Assembly: GCA_029582165.1 (NCBI GenBank)
Contig: CM055889.1
Span: 10,004,341 to 10,068,340, forward strand
Direction: 5' to 3'
DNA length: 64,000 bases
DNA from: Portulaca oleracea
Lineage: Eukaryota > Streptophyta > Magnoliopsida > Caryophyllales > Portulacaceae
The translations under genes were made by a program, and so were the position numbers. This document shows positions 10,383 to 22,426 of this stretch, piece after piece. Each line of letters starts with the position of its first letter. Position 1 is the stretch's first letter. Under the pieces are notes generated by a model that saw only the letters and a program-made list of their open reading frames with translations, was not told where the DNA came from and did not search any database.

Positions 10383-11825
10383 CTTAAACTTAAAAAGAGG
10401 GTAAAACTTGAAAAAATCGAATTAAATTGAAATTGTAAAAGGGAGAAGTTGATTTATTTCGCGATTTTATAATTCTTTTAGGCATCCTTCGCATACCGGA
10501 CCACTAATCGCGTCTTTTGACACGTTAGCACAAAGGCGGCGATTAGGTTATACCTAGGTGATTCCCTCGAGAGCAGGCGGGCCATTACTTGTGGGATGCA
10601 CCCTACATCGCCAAGCATTTGGTCCCCTCTCTCCCCGCATTACACTCAAAGGATTTCCTTGAAGTTCTTTGAGCAATACCTCACACTCCTTACCTAAGGG
10701 TATGGAGCACGGAGATGAAAACGTGCAGTAGGCCATGTAATCCAACCATAGAAAATCCATGAACATAGAACATTGGTTTAGGGTATCCCTTTATGTTGTA
10801 TGCTATGTGCTATGTGCTAACCCTTCCCCTTTTCCTTTTGTTTTAGAGTCGACCCTAGTTTAGAGGTTTTGTTCTAGTCCATATAAAATTCATTGGGTTG
10901 AGAAAATGATTATTTATTGATTAGAATAATTAACTCAAAAGGTATGATGGTTAGCCCAAGTGGAAGGGCCCATTTATGTTTGAAGAGTGATTATCTTAAT
11001 TAATAAATAAAAGTCGACTCACCTTTGATGATATTATATGGCCCTTTACGAAATTCTCCTAACAAAGGTCCAAAAAAATTAATTAAAAATCCAACAAAGT
11101 TAATGGATACGTTTTAGATTGCATAGTTGTCACTAAGCTTGAGGAAATTAATTTGTCGATTTAATTAATGAATCCACCACATTTATGGTCGGCCCGTTGT
11201 TAGGCCTGACCATATTGGATTTGTTGATTAAACCTATAAATTAATTATGACTCGCTTATTGTTGGCTTTATTCAATCGTTTACAATATATAATAGGTAAA
11301 TAATAAAAAAGGATAAAAAGAAAGAAAGTCATAAAAAAATGGGTTGTCAGTCTTGTTAAGCATTATTCTAGTCCGCATAATAGTCATTATGGCTTGAGCT
11401 GTCTAAGTTGTTGGGCCAAGTTACGGATTCTCCTTAAAACGGTCGGCCTGTGGTTTGTGCCCATCCGAATTGAGAAACACTAACTTGAACCTATCAACTT
11501 ATACCCCGCTCGCTATGTTTGACTTTATTCGGCCCTTTATAATGCTTGGTCCTTAGGTCCATATAGAATTAGTTCATGCACTCCCAAAAAGTGGGTGAGT
11601 CCTTTGTGTCAATATATAAGCGTCGAGTCAGTTAGGACCATATAGGTCCCTTAGGACATGCATGCATCGGGTAGTATGTGTCAGAGTATGTCATCGAGTG
11701 TTCTAACTTTGAATTTCCATGCAAGCACCATTGGTGATTGACTCTGAGCCCGCATTCGAGATCCACGAACTGGTCTTTTGATTCCAAACCCACATTACGA
11801 TACATCTTCGACTAGTGACTGCATC
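10383..11825 (+). other. Untranslated leader of the Gypsy element
   Basis: This 1.4-kb stretch between primer-binding site and gag has no long frame. It contains several ACC/GGCC-rich words and repeated WAATTAATTRA segments but nothing assignable. Long leaders are usual in this lineage. Confidence 0.6.
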
Positions 11826-13169
11826 ATGTCTGGAGAGCAATTCCAAGAACTCCCGGTCCAAAGCACCGAAGCCAACATCACGAAGCATTTGGACGAGCTC
11901 TACACCAAAATGCAAGGGCTTGTGCTTGCTAATACCCTAGAGCAGGAGCAGAAGATGAGCAAAAGGCTGAATGAACAAGAACAAGTGATGAGTGGAATGC
12001 TGCAGGCCATCACTAAGATCAATACCAAGTTAGGACTGAATGTTGAAGAGGATGACGATGAAATGCAAGGATATGAATTTGAACCTGAGATCATCAAGAC
12101 ATCCTCAAACTCTGGAGGAATAGGGATATCCAAGGCTAAGGTCAACACGCCTGAAGTGTCAAAACCTACAAGGAACCCCGCTGTTAAGGCCCTTGAGAAG
12201 AAATTAGAAAGCCTTACCAAAGCAATAAGCTCTGTACCAGCCTTTGCTGACAAGTACTTGGAGGTCCCATTACCTATTCAACCAACTTTAAAGATAGCTC
12301 ACAAAGTTGAAGTGCCAAATATTAGGTTCAAACCTTCTGAGAACCCTATTCATCATGTTGAGGAGTTCATGAGGCTGGCACCTTTAAACCGGATTGATGT
12401 CAACTTATACTCTACTGTCTTCCCATCCACCCTAGATGGAGAAGCAAAGGTATGGTATCATGCGCTATCACCCCAAATCAAAGCAACCTGGAGTGAGTTG
12501 TTCAAAGCTTTCATCCACCATTATACCCACATCCAGAAGAAACAAGCTACGGTGGATGACCTAACCGCCATGAAGCAACGGGATGATGAGTCCTTTATGG
12601 ATTACTTTGAGAGATGGCATACAAAGTTGTCCCACATCAATGAGACAATCCCTCTTCGCCTACAGTTATCTACCTTTAAGCAAGGACTCAAGAGCAGTCT
12701 ATCCAAGCACTTGGGGTACCATGTTGTTAAAGACTTTGATTACCTAAAGGATATTTGTGTCCAACTAGAGGCGATGCACAATGATAAGACCACTTCGCCT
12801 GGATGGAAAGGGTCCAGCTCCAATAGGAGGGTCACTAGTGCGGCTAGCCACCCTTCTAAGATTATGGAGACTAACTCTATCCAGCGCAAGGGGCCTTATG
12901 TACCAAAGTATGAGATTTATACGCCATTGGATGTTTCTTACTCTCAAGCTCTCGACCGCCTAGTCAAGAAGGGTATCTTGGTTTTGCCCTTACCGAAAGA
13001 AGAGCCAGAAACCAAAGGCAGAAACTGGGATGCCAACCAATTTTACTGCTATCACTATTGCCTTGGCCATGACACTGAGAAATGTTGGACTTTAAGGAAC
13101 AAGATAGAAAATATGATAAGAGTTGGGACGCTACCAATGCCGATAGCTGCCAAAAAACCAAACAATTAA
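11826..13169 (+). CDS. gag: Gypsy gag protein
   Basis: The first in-frame Met with gag-like sequence after it is at 11826 (MSGEQFQELPVQ), giving 447 aa; the frame is open from 11778. The N-terminal third is predicted coiled coil (EQEQKMSKRLNEQEQVMSG). The retrotransposon-gag capsid core runs roughly residues 165-320, with FKPSENPIHHVEEFMRLA, GEAKVWYHAL, TWSELFKAF and DESFMDYFERW. A degenerate Cys/His knuckle follows (FYCYHYCLGHDTEKCWTLR, near residues 415-433), of the CxxH...GHDTxxC type found in Tat elements. The product would assemble the virus-like particle. The stop TAA at 13167 is followed 9 nt later by the next frame. This is the best-preserved frame of the element. Confidence 0.9.
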   Translation: MSGEQFQELPVQSTEANITKHLDELYTKMQGLVLANTLEQEQKMSKRLNEQEQVMSGMLQAITKINTKLGLNVEEDDDEMQGYEFEPEIIKTSSNSGGIGISKAKVNTPEVSKPTRNPAVKALEKKLESLTKAISSVPAFADKYLEVPLPIQPTLKIAHKVEVPNIRFKPSENPIHHVEEFMRLAPLNRIDVNLYSTVFPSTLDGEAKVWYHALSPQIKATWSELFKAFIHHYTHIQKKQATVDDLTAMKQRDDESFMDYFERWHTKLSHINETIPLRLQLSTFKQGLKSSLSKHLGYHVVKDFDYLKDICVQLEAMHNDKTTSPGWKGSSSNRRVTSAASHPSKIMETNSIQRKGPYVPKYEIYTPLDVSYSQALDRLVKKGILVLPLPKEEPETKGRNWDANQFYCYHYCLGHDTEKCWTLRNKIENMIRVGTLPMPIAAKKPNN

Positions 13170-13178
13170 AGTAATCCT

Positions 13179-14043
13179 ATGTCGGAACATGCAAATGCTA
13201 TTTTCTGTGGGGATTTCAGCTTCGATCCCTCTGCTTTGATTGTAGAAACAGGTCAACTTGTCCCCGAAATATTTGGGTTCCCTGAAGGTCTATTCATCCA
13301 AGGTATTTGGGATAGTGATGAAGATGATGAGCACGAGCATTCCAAGACCCAATGGGTGGAGACAGATAAATCAGGCAATGTGGCATTCCTTACTCGGTCT
13401 GGCTGCCACAACCATAGGAACACCACCATCCCAGTGGCTGCTCCTAACCACACACCAACGGTCGATAATGACAATCAGGTCTCCCCTGAAGATCCTCTAC
13501 TGTCTCAACTCAAAAAGACCAGAGCGGAGGTCACCATATGGCAACTCATATGTATATCGCATGCTCAGAGGCAGAAGATGATGGATGCCCTTACAGCACT
13601 CACAGTACCGCCTACAACAACTCCTGAATCCTTGGTTGCTCATGTGACTACCCAACAGGAGATGATTACTTTTGGGATTGAAGATCTGCCTCAAGAAGGG
13701 GCATCTCACAAGAAAGCCCTGTACCTTACAGTGCAATGCTCCAACAAAACTATCCCACTGGTTCTGGTCGACAACAGTTCAGCTGTAAATGTGTGCCCTT
13801 GGAGGACGACACAAAAGTTGAGGGTTTAACAACAACACTTGGCTCAAAACGGGGTACAACTTCGAGCCTATGACAATTCACCTTGGAGATCAGTCGGATC
13901 TATAGTGTTACCCATTACTACCGGCAGTGTCACTTGGAATGTGGAAATTGTGGTGCTAGACATACCAACCTCCTTCAATTTACTACTAGGGAGGTCGTGG
14001 CTTCACGAGTGTTAACGCTATAGCATCCACTCTACATCAAAAG
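13179..14043 (+). pseudogene. Gypsy protease region, frameshifted
   Basis: A 216-aa frame (13179-13829) runs through an acidic linker to a retropepsin-like motif, LVDNSSAVNVCP, where the family usually has D-N/D-G-S. It ends at a TAA at 13827. The continuation IVLPITTGSVTWNVEIVVLDIPTSFNLLLGRSWLHE, the C-terminal half of the protease, can be read in shifted frames from 13840 to about 14010, with another stop after LHEC. At least one frameshift and two stops separate it from the next segment, so active protease is not expected from this copy. Confidence 0.85.
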
Positions 14044-15033
14044 GTGAAAATGTTGGTTCAAGGTCAAGTGATCACCATCTCGGGAGAGTCTATCAATGTT
14101 ATTTTCACTCCAAAACAGTCAACTCTCGAAGTGAAGCACAACTCAATGGATGAAGAACTCCACAACTTTGAAATTGTGGCGATGATGAGCCATGATGAAG
14201 CACCTTTTGACTTTGACCCCTACTCAAATTCCAAGGTACATGATATGCTCAAGAAACAAGGTTATTTCCCCGGAATACCGTTTGGGAAGAATCCGAAGAA
14301 CAAAATCCCTCCTATGTTCAAAACCTTCAAGCAGCAGGGAAGGTTTGGCTTAGGCTACAAGCTAACTAAGAAGGAGGTCAGGCTCGCAAAGGTGGTAATA
14401 GCTGAACAGAGGAGGATGGACAATCCTCCCACTTTATTCCAGATGAAGCTCTATCCCCTTACTTTGAATGGGCTGTTTGTTAGGGAAGGCGATGACTTCC
14501 CCTACTATGGGTTCCCCGAGCCATTCTATCTAAAGAACAAAGGAATTCTAGTCGCTGGACTAGAAGTCTTTGATGATTGCTCAATTAATATGGCTACTGT
14601 CTTCGTTCCCGCTCGGGACGAACAACCTCCATTAGAATGGACTCATTTCACTGGGAGCAACATTTTTGGCATGCTGTTTGGACAAGAAGCTGTCCCAAAG
14701 AAGTCTGAAGCTGATGCTGTTATTACTACTTTGTCCAACCCAAGCTTCGATCCAAGTCTCATGATTACTGAAGACGGAGAAGTTAAGGCGATCTCGTGGA
14801 TCGATGATGAGGAGAATAATTTTGCTTTATCTGTAGGAGAGTCTGTTCCTAAGGACATAGGGTCAGGTCTTAAGGGTCTAGAGTCAAGTGAGTCTGGTCT
14901 TGAGTCTGCTGGTGATGTATTCCTTTCTGCATTCAATAAGATGAACCTTTTTGCTTACTCTGATTCTTCTTTCCCCTCTTCCCTGAACTGCTGCGCCAAT
15001 AATAATCTGAAATTTAATGAACCCTTAAAATAA
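14044..15033 (+). pseudogene. Gypsy pol segment with G-patch-like motif
   Basis: The segment opens with MLVQGQVITISGESINVIF, the usual continuation after the protease. It then carries a glycine-rich G-patch-like motif (FKQQGRFGLGYKLTKKE, near 14323-14373) typical of Tat/Ogre polyproteins. The rest is acidic linker. It ends at TAA 15031-15033, 24 nt before the RT frame. It was part of one polyprotein, so the separate frame reflects decay. Confidence 0.8.
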
Positions 15034-15057
15034 TTTTCTAATGAACATGAGCATAAA

Positions 15058-16330
15058 ATGGCGGTGTTGGAAGACACCATCACCATAAACGTGGGCATAG
15101 AAGAGCAACCTCGGGAGTTGAAGTTAGGTAGTTCACTCACAACAGAAGAACAGGTAGCATTCACAGAGCTTCTCAAGGAGTTTGTGGACGTTTTCGCGTG
15201 GTCCTACGAGGATATGCTTGGGATTGACAGGGAAATTACGGAGCACACCATACCTTTGCTTCCTAATGCAAAACCAGTTCGACAAAAGGCTAGGAGGATT
15301 AAGCCTGAATGGGCCAAGAAAATTGAAGAAGAAGTGATTAAGCAGCTTAACGCTAAATTCATCAAAGCAGTTCAGTATCCTGAATGGATTGCTAACATTG
15401 TCCCGGTACCCAAGAAAGATGGGAAAGTGCGCATGTGTGTAGACTTTCGAGACCTCAATAAAGCTAGTCCTAAGGATAGTTTCCCGTTACCTCAGATCGA
15501 TGAATTAGTGGATAACACTTGCGGACATGAGCTCTTATCCTTTATGGATGGATATGCCGGTTACAATCAAATCAAAATGGCAGAAGAAGACATGGAGAAA
15601 ACCTCATTCACTACACCATGGGGAACATACTGTTATGTGGTTATGCCTTTCGGTCTCAAAAATGCCGGAGCGACATATCAAAGAACTGGCAACACCCTAC
15701 TTCATGACATGATGCACATAGAGGTAGAGCTTTATGTGGATGACATGATTGTTAAGTCCAAGACAAGGGAGGAGCACATTCCTAACCTCCACAAGTTCTT
15801 TCTGCAACTTCGCAAATACAAAATGCGGCTTAATCCAGCAAAGTGTACCTTTGGTGTTACCTCTGGGAAGCTGCTGGGTTATGTGGTTAGCCAACGAGGC
15901 ATTGAGGTTGACCCTTCAAAGATAAAGGCTATCCAAGAATTGCAACCACCTAGGACAGAAAAAGAGATAAGAGGCTTCCTAGGACGAGTTCAATATATCA
16001 GCAGGTTCATTTCAAAGCTCACCATGACTTGTGAAACTTTATTTAAGAAACTAAAGAAAGGAAGCAAAATAGAATGGGACGATCAATGTTAAGCGCCCTT
16101 TGACAAAATCAGGGAGTATTTGCAACATCCTCCAGTCCTCATGCCGCCAGTACTAGATGAGCCTCTACTCCTTTACCTTACCGTGACTAGCTCTGCAATG
16201 GGGGCTATGCTAGCTTAGAAGGTTAAAGGTCAAGAGAGCGTCATCTACTACTTGAGCAAGAAGTTCCTGGACTATGAAAGTCGATACGCAGACATAGAGA
16301 AAATGGTTCTCGCATTAGTTAAGGCATTAC
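15058..16330 (+). pseudogene. Gypsy reverse transcriptase and first RNase H
   Basis: RT spans 15058-16092 (344 aa) and contains, in order, PVRQKARRIKPEW, VPKKDGKVRMCVDFRDLNKA, FPLPQIDELVD, TPWGTYCYVVMPFGLKNAGATYQR and the catalytic YVDDM box (near 15735). The thumb/connection includes GFLGRVQYISRFI. The frame is cut by TAA at 16090-16092 where the family has Gln, and again by TAG at 16216-16218 (Gln expected in LAQKVKG). Between and after these stops a degenerate RNase H is readable (LLLYLTVTSSAMGAML, YYLSKKFLDYESRYADIEK). Confidence 0.9.
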
Positions 16331-17271
16331 ATGCTTTCACATATAGTGGATGTCATAGCTGAGAATAATCCCATCAAGTTCATCATGGAGCAACCTACCA
16401 TCAACAACCGCATCGCTCGATGGGTGGTCATGCTTTCAGAGTTCAATCTTCAGTACTTGCCTCAGAAATCCATCAAAGGACGGGTTGTTTCAGAATTCCT
16501 AGCTGCTTCACTATCACAGGAACCTCCAAGCACTCACTTGGAATTCCCAGATGAGGATGTATTCTTCACTGACGAAATAACATGGGAAATGTATTTTAAC
16601 GGAGCTTCCAATCAAATAGGTTGCGGAGTAGGAGTACTACTGATCTCTTCAAAAGGGGCACATGTCCCTGTGTATGTGAAGTTGGACTTTGATGGTACTA
16701 ACAACGCTGCCAAATATGAAGCATGCATCAAGGGCTTACAAGCTGCGTTGACCTTGGGTATACGTCACATAAAAGTCTTCGGAGATTCTAGCCTCATCAT
16801 TAATCAGGCTAAAAATACATGGAAGGCCCGGAATGAATGTCTTATGGCATACCAATAGAAGCTCTTGGGACTTGCTGACCAATTTGAGCAAACCAGCTTT
16901 CAATACCTCTCAAGGGATCAGAATGAGCTAGCTGACGCCCTAGCCAAGTTGTCTTCAATGATATCGATACCATCAGGCACGCTCTAGTTACCAGTAGTAG
17001 TAGAGCGACAGTCTGAACCAGCATATATTTGTAACATGGAGGCACAAGAGGAAGAAACTGAGGAATGGTTCCATGACATATACAATTTTCTTCGGAAAGG
17101 AGAATACCCAGTTGAATTAGATGCTCGAGGACAACGAGCGATCAGGTCTCTAGCAGCACAATACTGCTTGATCTAAGATCGCCTTTACAAGAAATCACCT
17201 ACGGGCATTAATTTATTATGCATCGATGCTAAGAGCGCCAAGGAGGTCATGGCTACTGTACATGGAGGATA
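16331..17271 (+). pseudogene. Gypsy additional (archaeal-type) RNase H
   Basis: The 175-aa frame at 16331-16858 finishes the connection (QPTINNRIARWVVMLSEFNLQY) and then holds a second RNase H: MYFNGASNQIGCGVGVLL, NNAAKYEACIKGLQAAL and IKVFGDSSLIINQ. Such a duplicated RNase H marks Tat-lineage Gypsy elements. The first catalytic Asp of the usual YFDGA motif is Asn here (YFNGA, near 16594), which would disable catalysis. A TAG at 16856 ends the frame. LSRDQNELADALAKLSS, the C-terminal helix, follows to about 16960, then linker with further stops. Confidence 0.8.
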
Positions 17272-18234
17272 GTGTGGTCCCCACATGAATGGACGTATGC
17301 TGGCAAAGAAGATTCAAAGGGCTGGTTACTATTGGTCTACTATGGAGGCGGACTGCCTAGAGTTCGATCGGAAGTGCCACAAATGCCAAGAGTATGCCAA
17401 CCTACAACATCAACCCCCATCATATCTAACTACTTTAACATCTCTATGGTCATTTTCAGTATGGGGTATCGACATCATTGGCAAGATACACCCAACTGGA
17501 ACAGGAGGATATGAATACATATTGGTCGACATCAATTACTTCCCTAAATGGGTAGAGGCAGCCTCTTTCGCCAAACTCACATCCAAGCAAGTGGTCAAGT
17601 TCATCCTTCAAAACATTATATGTCGACATGGAGTGCCTCATGAGATCATTAGTGACAATGGAAGCCATTTTGGGAATAAAGTAGAGACTTTGCTCGCCAC
17701 TTACAAAATTCAGCATCACCGATCTTCGCCATACCGGCCTCAAGCTAACGGAGCTGTGGAAGCGGCCAATAAGACAATGTCAGGAATCATTAAGAAAATG
17801 GTTGTCACTTACAAAGATTGGCATTTGCCCTTTGGGGATACCGAACCGCTACAGGTGCAACACCCTATTCTTTAGTATATGGGATGGAAGCGGTTTTACC
17901 AATTGAAGTAGCTATCCCTTCGCTATGGATAGTGGCCGAAAGTCAGTTGTCAGAAGCAGAGTGGGCTAGGGCAAGGTTCGAGGAGTTAATGCTGATGGAT
18001 GAAAGGCGATTGAGAGCGTTACATAATGTGCAAGTATACCAAACTAGGATCACTCGTGCTTTTAATAAGAGGGTGAAAAGTCGTTCACTTCAAGTAGATG
18101 ATTTGGTGCTTAAGGAGATGAGAGTACCTATACAAGATCCAAGAGGAAAATTTGCACCTAATTGGAAGGGTCCTTACATGATTAAGGACATTTTACCAGG
18201 AGGAGCAGCTCGGCTTGCTACTATGGATGGATAA
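17272..18234 (+). pseudogene. Gypsy integrase, frameshifted
   Basis: The zinc-binding part is read from about 17276 (CGPHMNGRMLAKKIQRAGYYW, CHKCQEYA). The catalytic core has GIDIIGKIH (first Asp), ISDNGSHFGN (second Asp) and NGAVEAANKT (Glu). The frame breaks near 17840 (HLPFGDTEPLQ) and continues in another frame as LWGYRTATGATPYSLVYGMEAVLPIEV, then the C-terminal domain with PNWKGPYMIKDILPGGAARL. The last stop is at 18232-18234. All catalytic residues are visible despite the frameshift. Confidence 0.88.
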
Positions 18235-18586
18235 GACATAATTCAGCCCACGAACTTAGATCAACTCAAGCGATACTATGCTTAATATAACCAAGCAACT
18301 GGAAAACCAATTTTCAGACACTTCGGATATATTTAATAAATGCTCTTGTACATAAGGAAAATAAAGTTTGCAAGAACACAATAATTGTGCACAATATTTC
18401 TTCTTTATTAATTGATAATGCAAGTACAATTCTTGTAACATAAGAAAATTCAAAAGGGATAATTAAATAAAAAACTATTCTGGCAAAGCAATTTCAGTTC
18501 CTTCATTTCAGTCCATCTTCTAATCTTGATTCACTTTCTCTACTTCGCCAGCTGTCTCATGGTCAGTCTCCGTGTCTTTAGGTCCG
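18235..18586. other. Spacer between Gypsy integrase and antisense genes
   Basis: Residual integrase tail (ARDLDQLKRYYA-like sense reading ends near 18280) is followed by AT-rich sequence. This is presumably the shared 3' region of the sense pol and antisense transcripts. Confidence 0.5.
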
Positions 18587-19933
18587 TTAAGGGCTTTCTC
18601 TCGGACCAAGTCTATCTTTCACCGAGTCCTTTGTGCCAAGACGGTCCTTTACCGATGTACGAGGACCCAATCTCTCCTTTACGGATGCCTGCCTTCGTCT
18701 TGCTTCCCCAGCACGGCGAGATTCAATAGCAGCAATCAGCCATCCATGGTAATCAGCATCGGCAATATGAGACACATGTAATTTTGGAGGGGCTTTGAGA
18801 GTTGGTCTTCTTTCCCAGTATTTTAGCCACGACTCAATCACTGAGCTTCGAAGCTTCAATTGTTCGGGAGTATCACAAAGAAGCTCAGGAATATCCTGTC
18901 TACGACCCATTTGGCGCTTCACTCGCGCCGGAAAATAAAAGGTCATATGCGTCAAGCCGGTGAGACACACATAGGCATTGCGGAAGTCATGGGTGACATA
19001 TTCGGAAATATGCCACCATTCGATCCACCATGAGATCTCCCGAGGCTCCTTTAAGAATGTGATCCATTCCGTTACCGAGGGAAGATCGGTGTACTTCCTC
19101 TTTCTCTGACAATAGTTCGCCATCGCCGAAGAAGTCCGGGGTTTTTCGATGAGACCCAAATGCTCCATTAACCAGATTTGTCCAAAAGTTAGCCAGGGTT
19201 AGATTTCATGCCAATTATCCCAAACTAAAAATTTAAAAAAAAATTGCCAAAACCCGCGCGGGTTTTACAGACAGTAGGGCAGAAAGTCAACAGAATAGGG
19301 ACGGAGGAGTGAAATACCTGAAGTAGCAAGGGGCTTCCTCGGAAATCATGTTCTGGATTCGGATCATCTAAGCCCATCATGGTTTCCGCTAACATTAGAG
19401 GCACGGGATTGTAGCCTCAGGACATGTCTTCGACGATTTGGATCAAATTCGCTGGTCCGGTTCTTTTGCCGCCATGGTAGAAACAAAACTCGCCGAGGAG
19501 ACATAATACGAGCGCTCGCACTCGTATCAATGGACCATATTCCAAAGTATTGGGCGATTGAAAATATTCAACAATTGTTTGAAAATGTACCTTTTCGCCA
19601 AATATTGCACTTCCGATGACCCGAGAAGGAAGGCATAAGAGCTCCTTGTATTGCTTAGGGATGTCCGTTGGCGTTGGGGGCGACGTCGGCCGAGCAAAGT
19701 GATTTGTCCCTAGGATTGAGGACCATTCATCCGGAAGTGGACATAACTCTTTCCAAGCAAAGTGGAAGACATGCATCTTCGGATCCCAAAAGGTCTCCGC
19801 CGCACGGAGAAAGTCGTGATTGACTCTCACTTGTCGAAGACTCAACAAGCGTTAACTTGTATCTTCCGAGCTCTTTCTTCTCTTCCTTGGACAAGGTGTT
19901 AATCCAAGTAGCAAGTTTCTTCTCAAAAGCCAT
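18587..19933 (-). pseudogene. Antisense retrotransposon gene with C-terminal SVKDRLG repeats (DUF7745-like)
   Basis: The Met at 19933-19931 starts MAFEKKLATWINTLSKEEKK. After a one-base frameshift near 19850 comes a conserved-looking block with FWDPKMHVFHFAWKELCPL and YKELLCLPSRVIGSAIF. A TGA at 19417-19419, where Trp is expected, interrupts it, then it reads on to a good splice donor at 19318 (CAG/GTATTT). The last exon (about 19180-18587) continues with IWLMEHLGLIEKP, a WWIEWW motif and a basic tail ending in three repeats, SVKERLGPRT, SVKDRLGTKD and SVKDRLGPRE. The FWDP...F.ELCP pattern resembles the plant-specific DUF7745 family that often sits antisense in Gypsy elements; that name is from memory of the pattern. 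The function is unknown. The acceptor of the last exon is uncertain. Confidence 0.65.
19249..19266. repeat. Perfect 18-bp palindrome inside the antisense gene intron
   Basis: AAAACCCGCGCGGGTTTT is an exact palindrome and the consensus form of the dispersed motif. It lies in the predicted intron of the antisense gene. Confidence 0.9.
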
Positions 19934-20017
19934 GTGAATTGAAAGTTTTTTTTTTTGTGGAGAATATGTGATGAAGACTTGGAGATGAAGATGAGGAGTA
20001 ATGATCATATGCACCAA

Positions 20018-20661
20018 ATGAGGTATTTATACACCTCCATTCATGATCAAAATGGAGAAAAGCAACCAGCAAGTGATCATGTAGTCGTTGCACCCATATC
20101 CCATGATTTCAGCCCATCTACAACGGCTAGCAAAAAAATAAAGGATAAGAAAATCAAAACCCGCGCAAGTTTTGATATTCTTAGACCCAGCGAGCGCCCG
20201 TCCAAGCCCAGGCCCATGGCCTGCTGAAGAAGAAAACCCGTGCGGGTTTTCTAACGACATGGGTCGCCTTCCGCGGCTCAGTCCACCTGTTTCTGATTGT
20301 AATTGGGCCCTGGAATTAAATTGGCCCATTCATGTATTTTTAATGGTTTGGATCTTGACCCAATGATGCTCGGTTCTGAAATCTTTGCTCGAGTTTACTC
20401 TGACACTTAGGTTTTTGTTTTCTTTTATTTTCTTTTATTTTTGGGGAAGTGGGATTAATTTGGGGTTAATCCCGTCATGTAGAAAGTCGTTCAGAAATGC
20501 ATTAATAAAATAAAATCGTGCATTCACCGAGTCTTGCATATAAAATAAATAAAAAAAATAAAATTCATAGAGTCTTGCATTAAAATAATAATAAAATGTA
20601 CAATATCATCTTGCATAAAAAAGTCTAAAATTTCATAGGGTCTTGCTTGTCATCAGTCTTA
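20018..20661. other. Spacer between the two antisense genes
   Basis: It holds two more palindrome copies (20156-20173, 20233-20250) and a run of GCATxAAATAAAA words (20520-20630). It is probably the promoter of the downstream antisense gene and the 3' end of the upstream one. No frame is supported. Confidence 0.5.
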
Positions 20662-22356
20662 TCACCACAGGGAGCCTGAATCGCCGCTATCTTCAACCGG
20701 GTCGGTACCAGCATAAGAAGTCCAAGCATTGGAGGCACCAGCCGTGCCGAAATAGGTGTCCCAAGAATAATAGTCAGGACCAGGAGCCGTCTGCGGTGGC
20801 CCAGACAAGGGAACTTCAGAAGGATGCACGCTCGACGGTGATGATATGGAATGCTCCTGCGAGCCGGCTAGCCATGAATGGTCAGGAATGTGCCAATCAA
20901 CAGAAGGGGTAGGCCATACAGGACCAGTTTCGTAACCGGGGGCTGGCCAACCAGAAGAAGCATATCCTCCTAGCCAAGAGTGTTGAGGTGCAGACCACTC
21001 TTGCGTACTCGCAATCCATGAAGGACCCATTCCAGGGGTCGGAACTGGCCATCCAGCAGAATAAGAGCCAGAGCCAAAAGAGGAGGTGTTGTATGGTGCA
21101 GGACGTGAAGTAGCGTCATCCGCCAGGGCCTGACTGCCAGGATACCCTACGGATGCACCTGAATCACGGTCCCTCACCACAATCTCCCGACCACGGCGAG
21201 CAGAACGCACTGAAGTTGGAGTGCGGCGAGAATGAGAAGGTCGGTTGGTAGCACTCGACTCCGAAGCATCTTCCACCCAGTAGGAATGGGGCTGGGTATC
21301 GCCACCGTACCCAACATTGTGATGTGACCCTCCTTGGCCAAGTTGTTCTTCCAAGGACATCTGAGCCATTTCCTCTTACATAGGGCGACGATCTCTGCTA
21401 CCGGATCTACTACGATGAGACCCAGTTGAATGGTGACCCTCAGTCATGATGCCTTTACTGCGACCCTCTGGCACAACTGCTAGAGGAGGACGAGAGGACC
21501 CACCAACCTCTTCCTGAGATCGACCCCGGAAAGAATACTCCCTTGCCGAAGAACGACGTGGGGGCTCGGTGCGAGGGATCCCTGCAGTAGAACAATGAGG
21601 TGGATCCCGAGGAACAGACTCTGCATCGGCTTCCATATCAGCCCTTCCAATAGTATTCCCACGATATCTGCCTAAGTCGGTGAATGCCCGGTCAAGGTGT
21701 TTCAGCATAGTACTCCACTCCTTGGTCACTTGTCGGAAGATAGCCCATCTTGGCTGGAAGATGATGAGACCAAGGTTAGACATGTATAAATGGCATAAAG
21801 GAGAAAAGGGAGCAACATGAAGACTTACTGGTTTTCGATCAAACTCTCGGAGTGCAGAGCATTGACTGTTGGTCTCTACATCCAAGAAACCTCCGATCCT
21901 TCTTCTCGCTGGTGGAGCCTCCACCTCAGCATCCTTAGCGTAGGACCCCAGCTGTAAACATTCTGGTTAGAAATCAGCCAAAACATGACAGAAATAAAGG
22001 AAGAAGATACGCACCACCCGGGGCGCTAAACGACTCAAGTAGCGCTAAAACTCCTCATCAAATTGCTCATGTGGGACGTCATGCACAAAGTTGTCGGAGT
22101 CCTGGCCGCGAATTCAATCTCCCAAGACATCCAGAGCAACGCGCCATGGCTCGAACATGTGCTCCGGAGGATCCTTGGGTATAAGACCGGGATATCCCCC
22201 CCAGGATTTTCCTCGTAGCTCTCTCTCCTAAGTACCATATGAAGCCCGAGGGTCCCTCCATCAGGATGCGGAGGCGAGTATCATGCTCCACCGTTTGCAA
22301 AGGGTGGGCAATCCGACCAAGTTGAACTCCGCCTACGGACGCCAATTCACTTGATC
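20662..22356 (-). pseudogene. Antisense plant-mobile-domain gene, 3' part with low-complexity tail
   Basis: Exon 4 begins at 22356 (acceptor TTTCACAG) with DQVNWRP in frame with exon 3. A TAG at 22333-22335 interrupts it where Tyr is expected. PMD-like text (GPSGFIWYLGER) reappears near 22250 after a frameshift. The block 21924-20662 is one frame of about 421 codons broken by a single TAA at 21376-21378. It has a basic, Ser/Arg-rich middle (RSRSGSRDRR) followed by a Trp/Pro/Gly/Ser-rich tail with recurring GWPxP, PSW and HSWL words. Such tails are often disordered. Whether it joined the PMD in one protein is inferred from order and strand. Confidence 0.65.
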
Positions 22357-22426
22357 CTGTGAAAGAAAGAGAGTCACTTCGGGGATAGAAGCCAAATAAA
22401 TAAAGACGTTAGGCATGAAGAACTAC

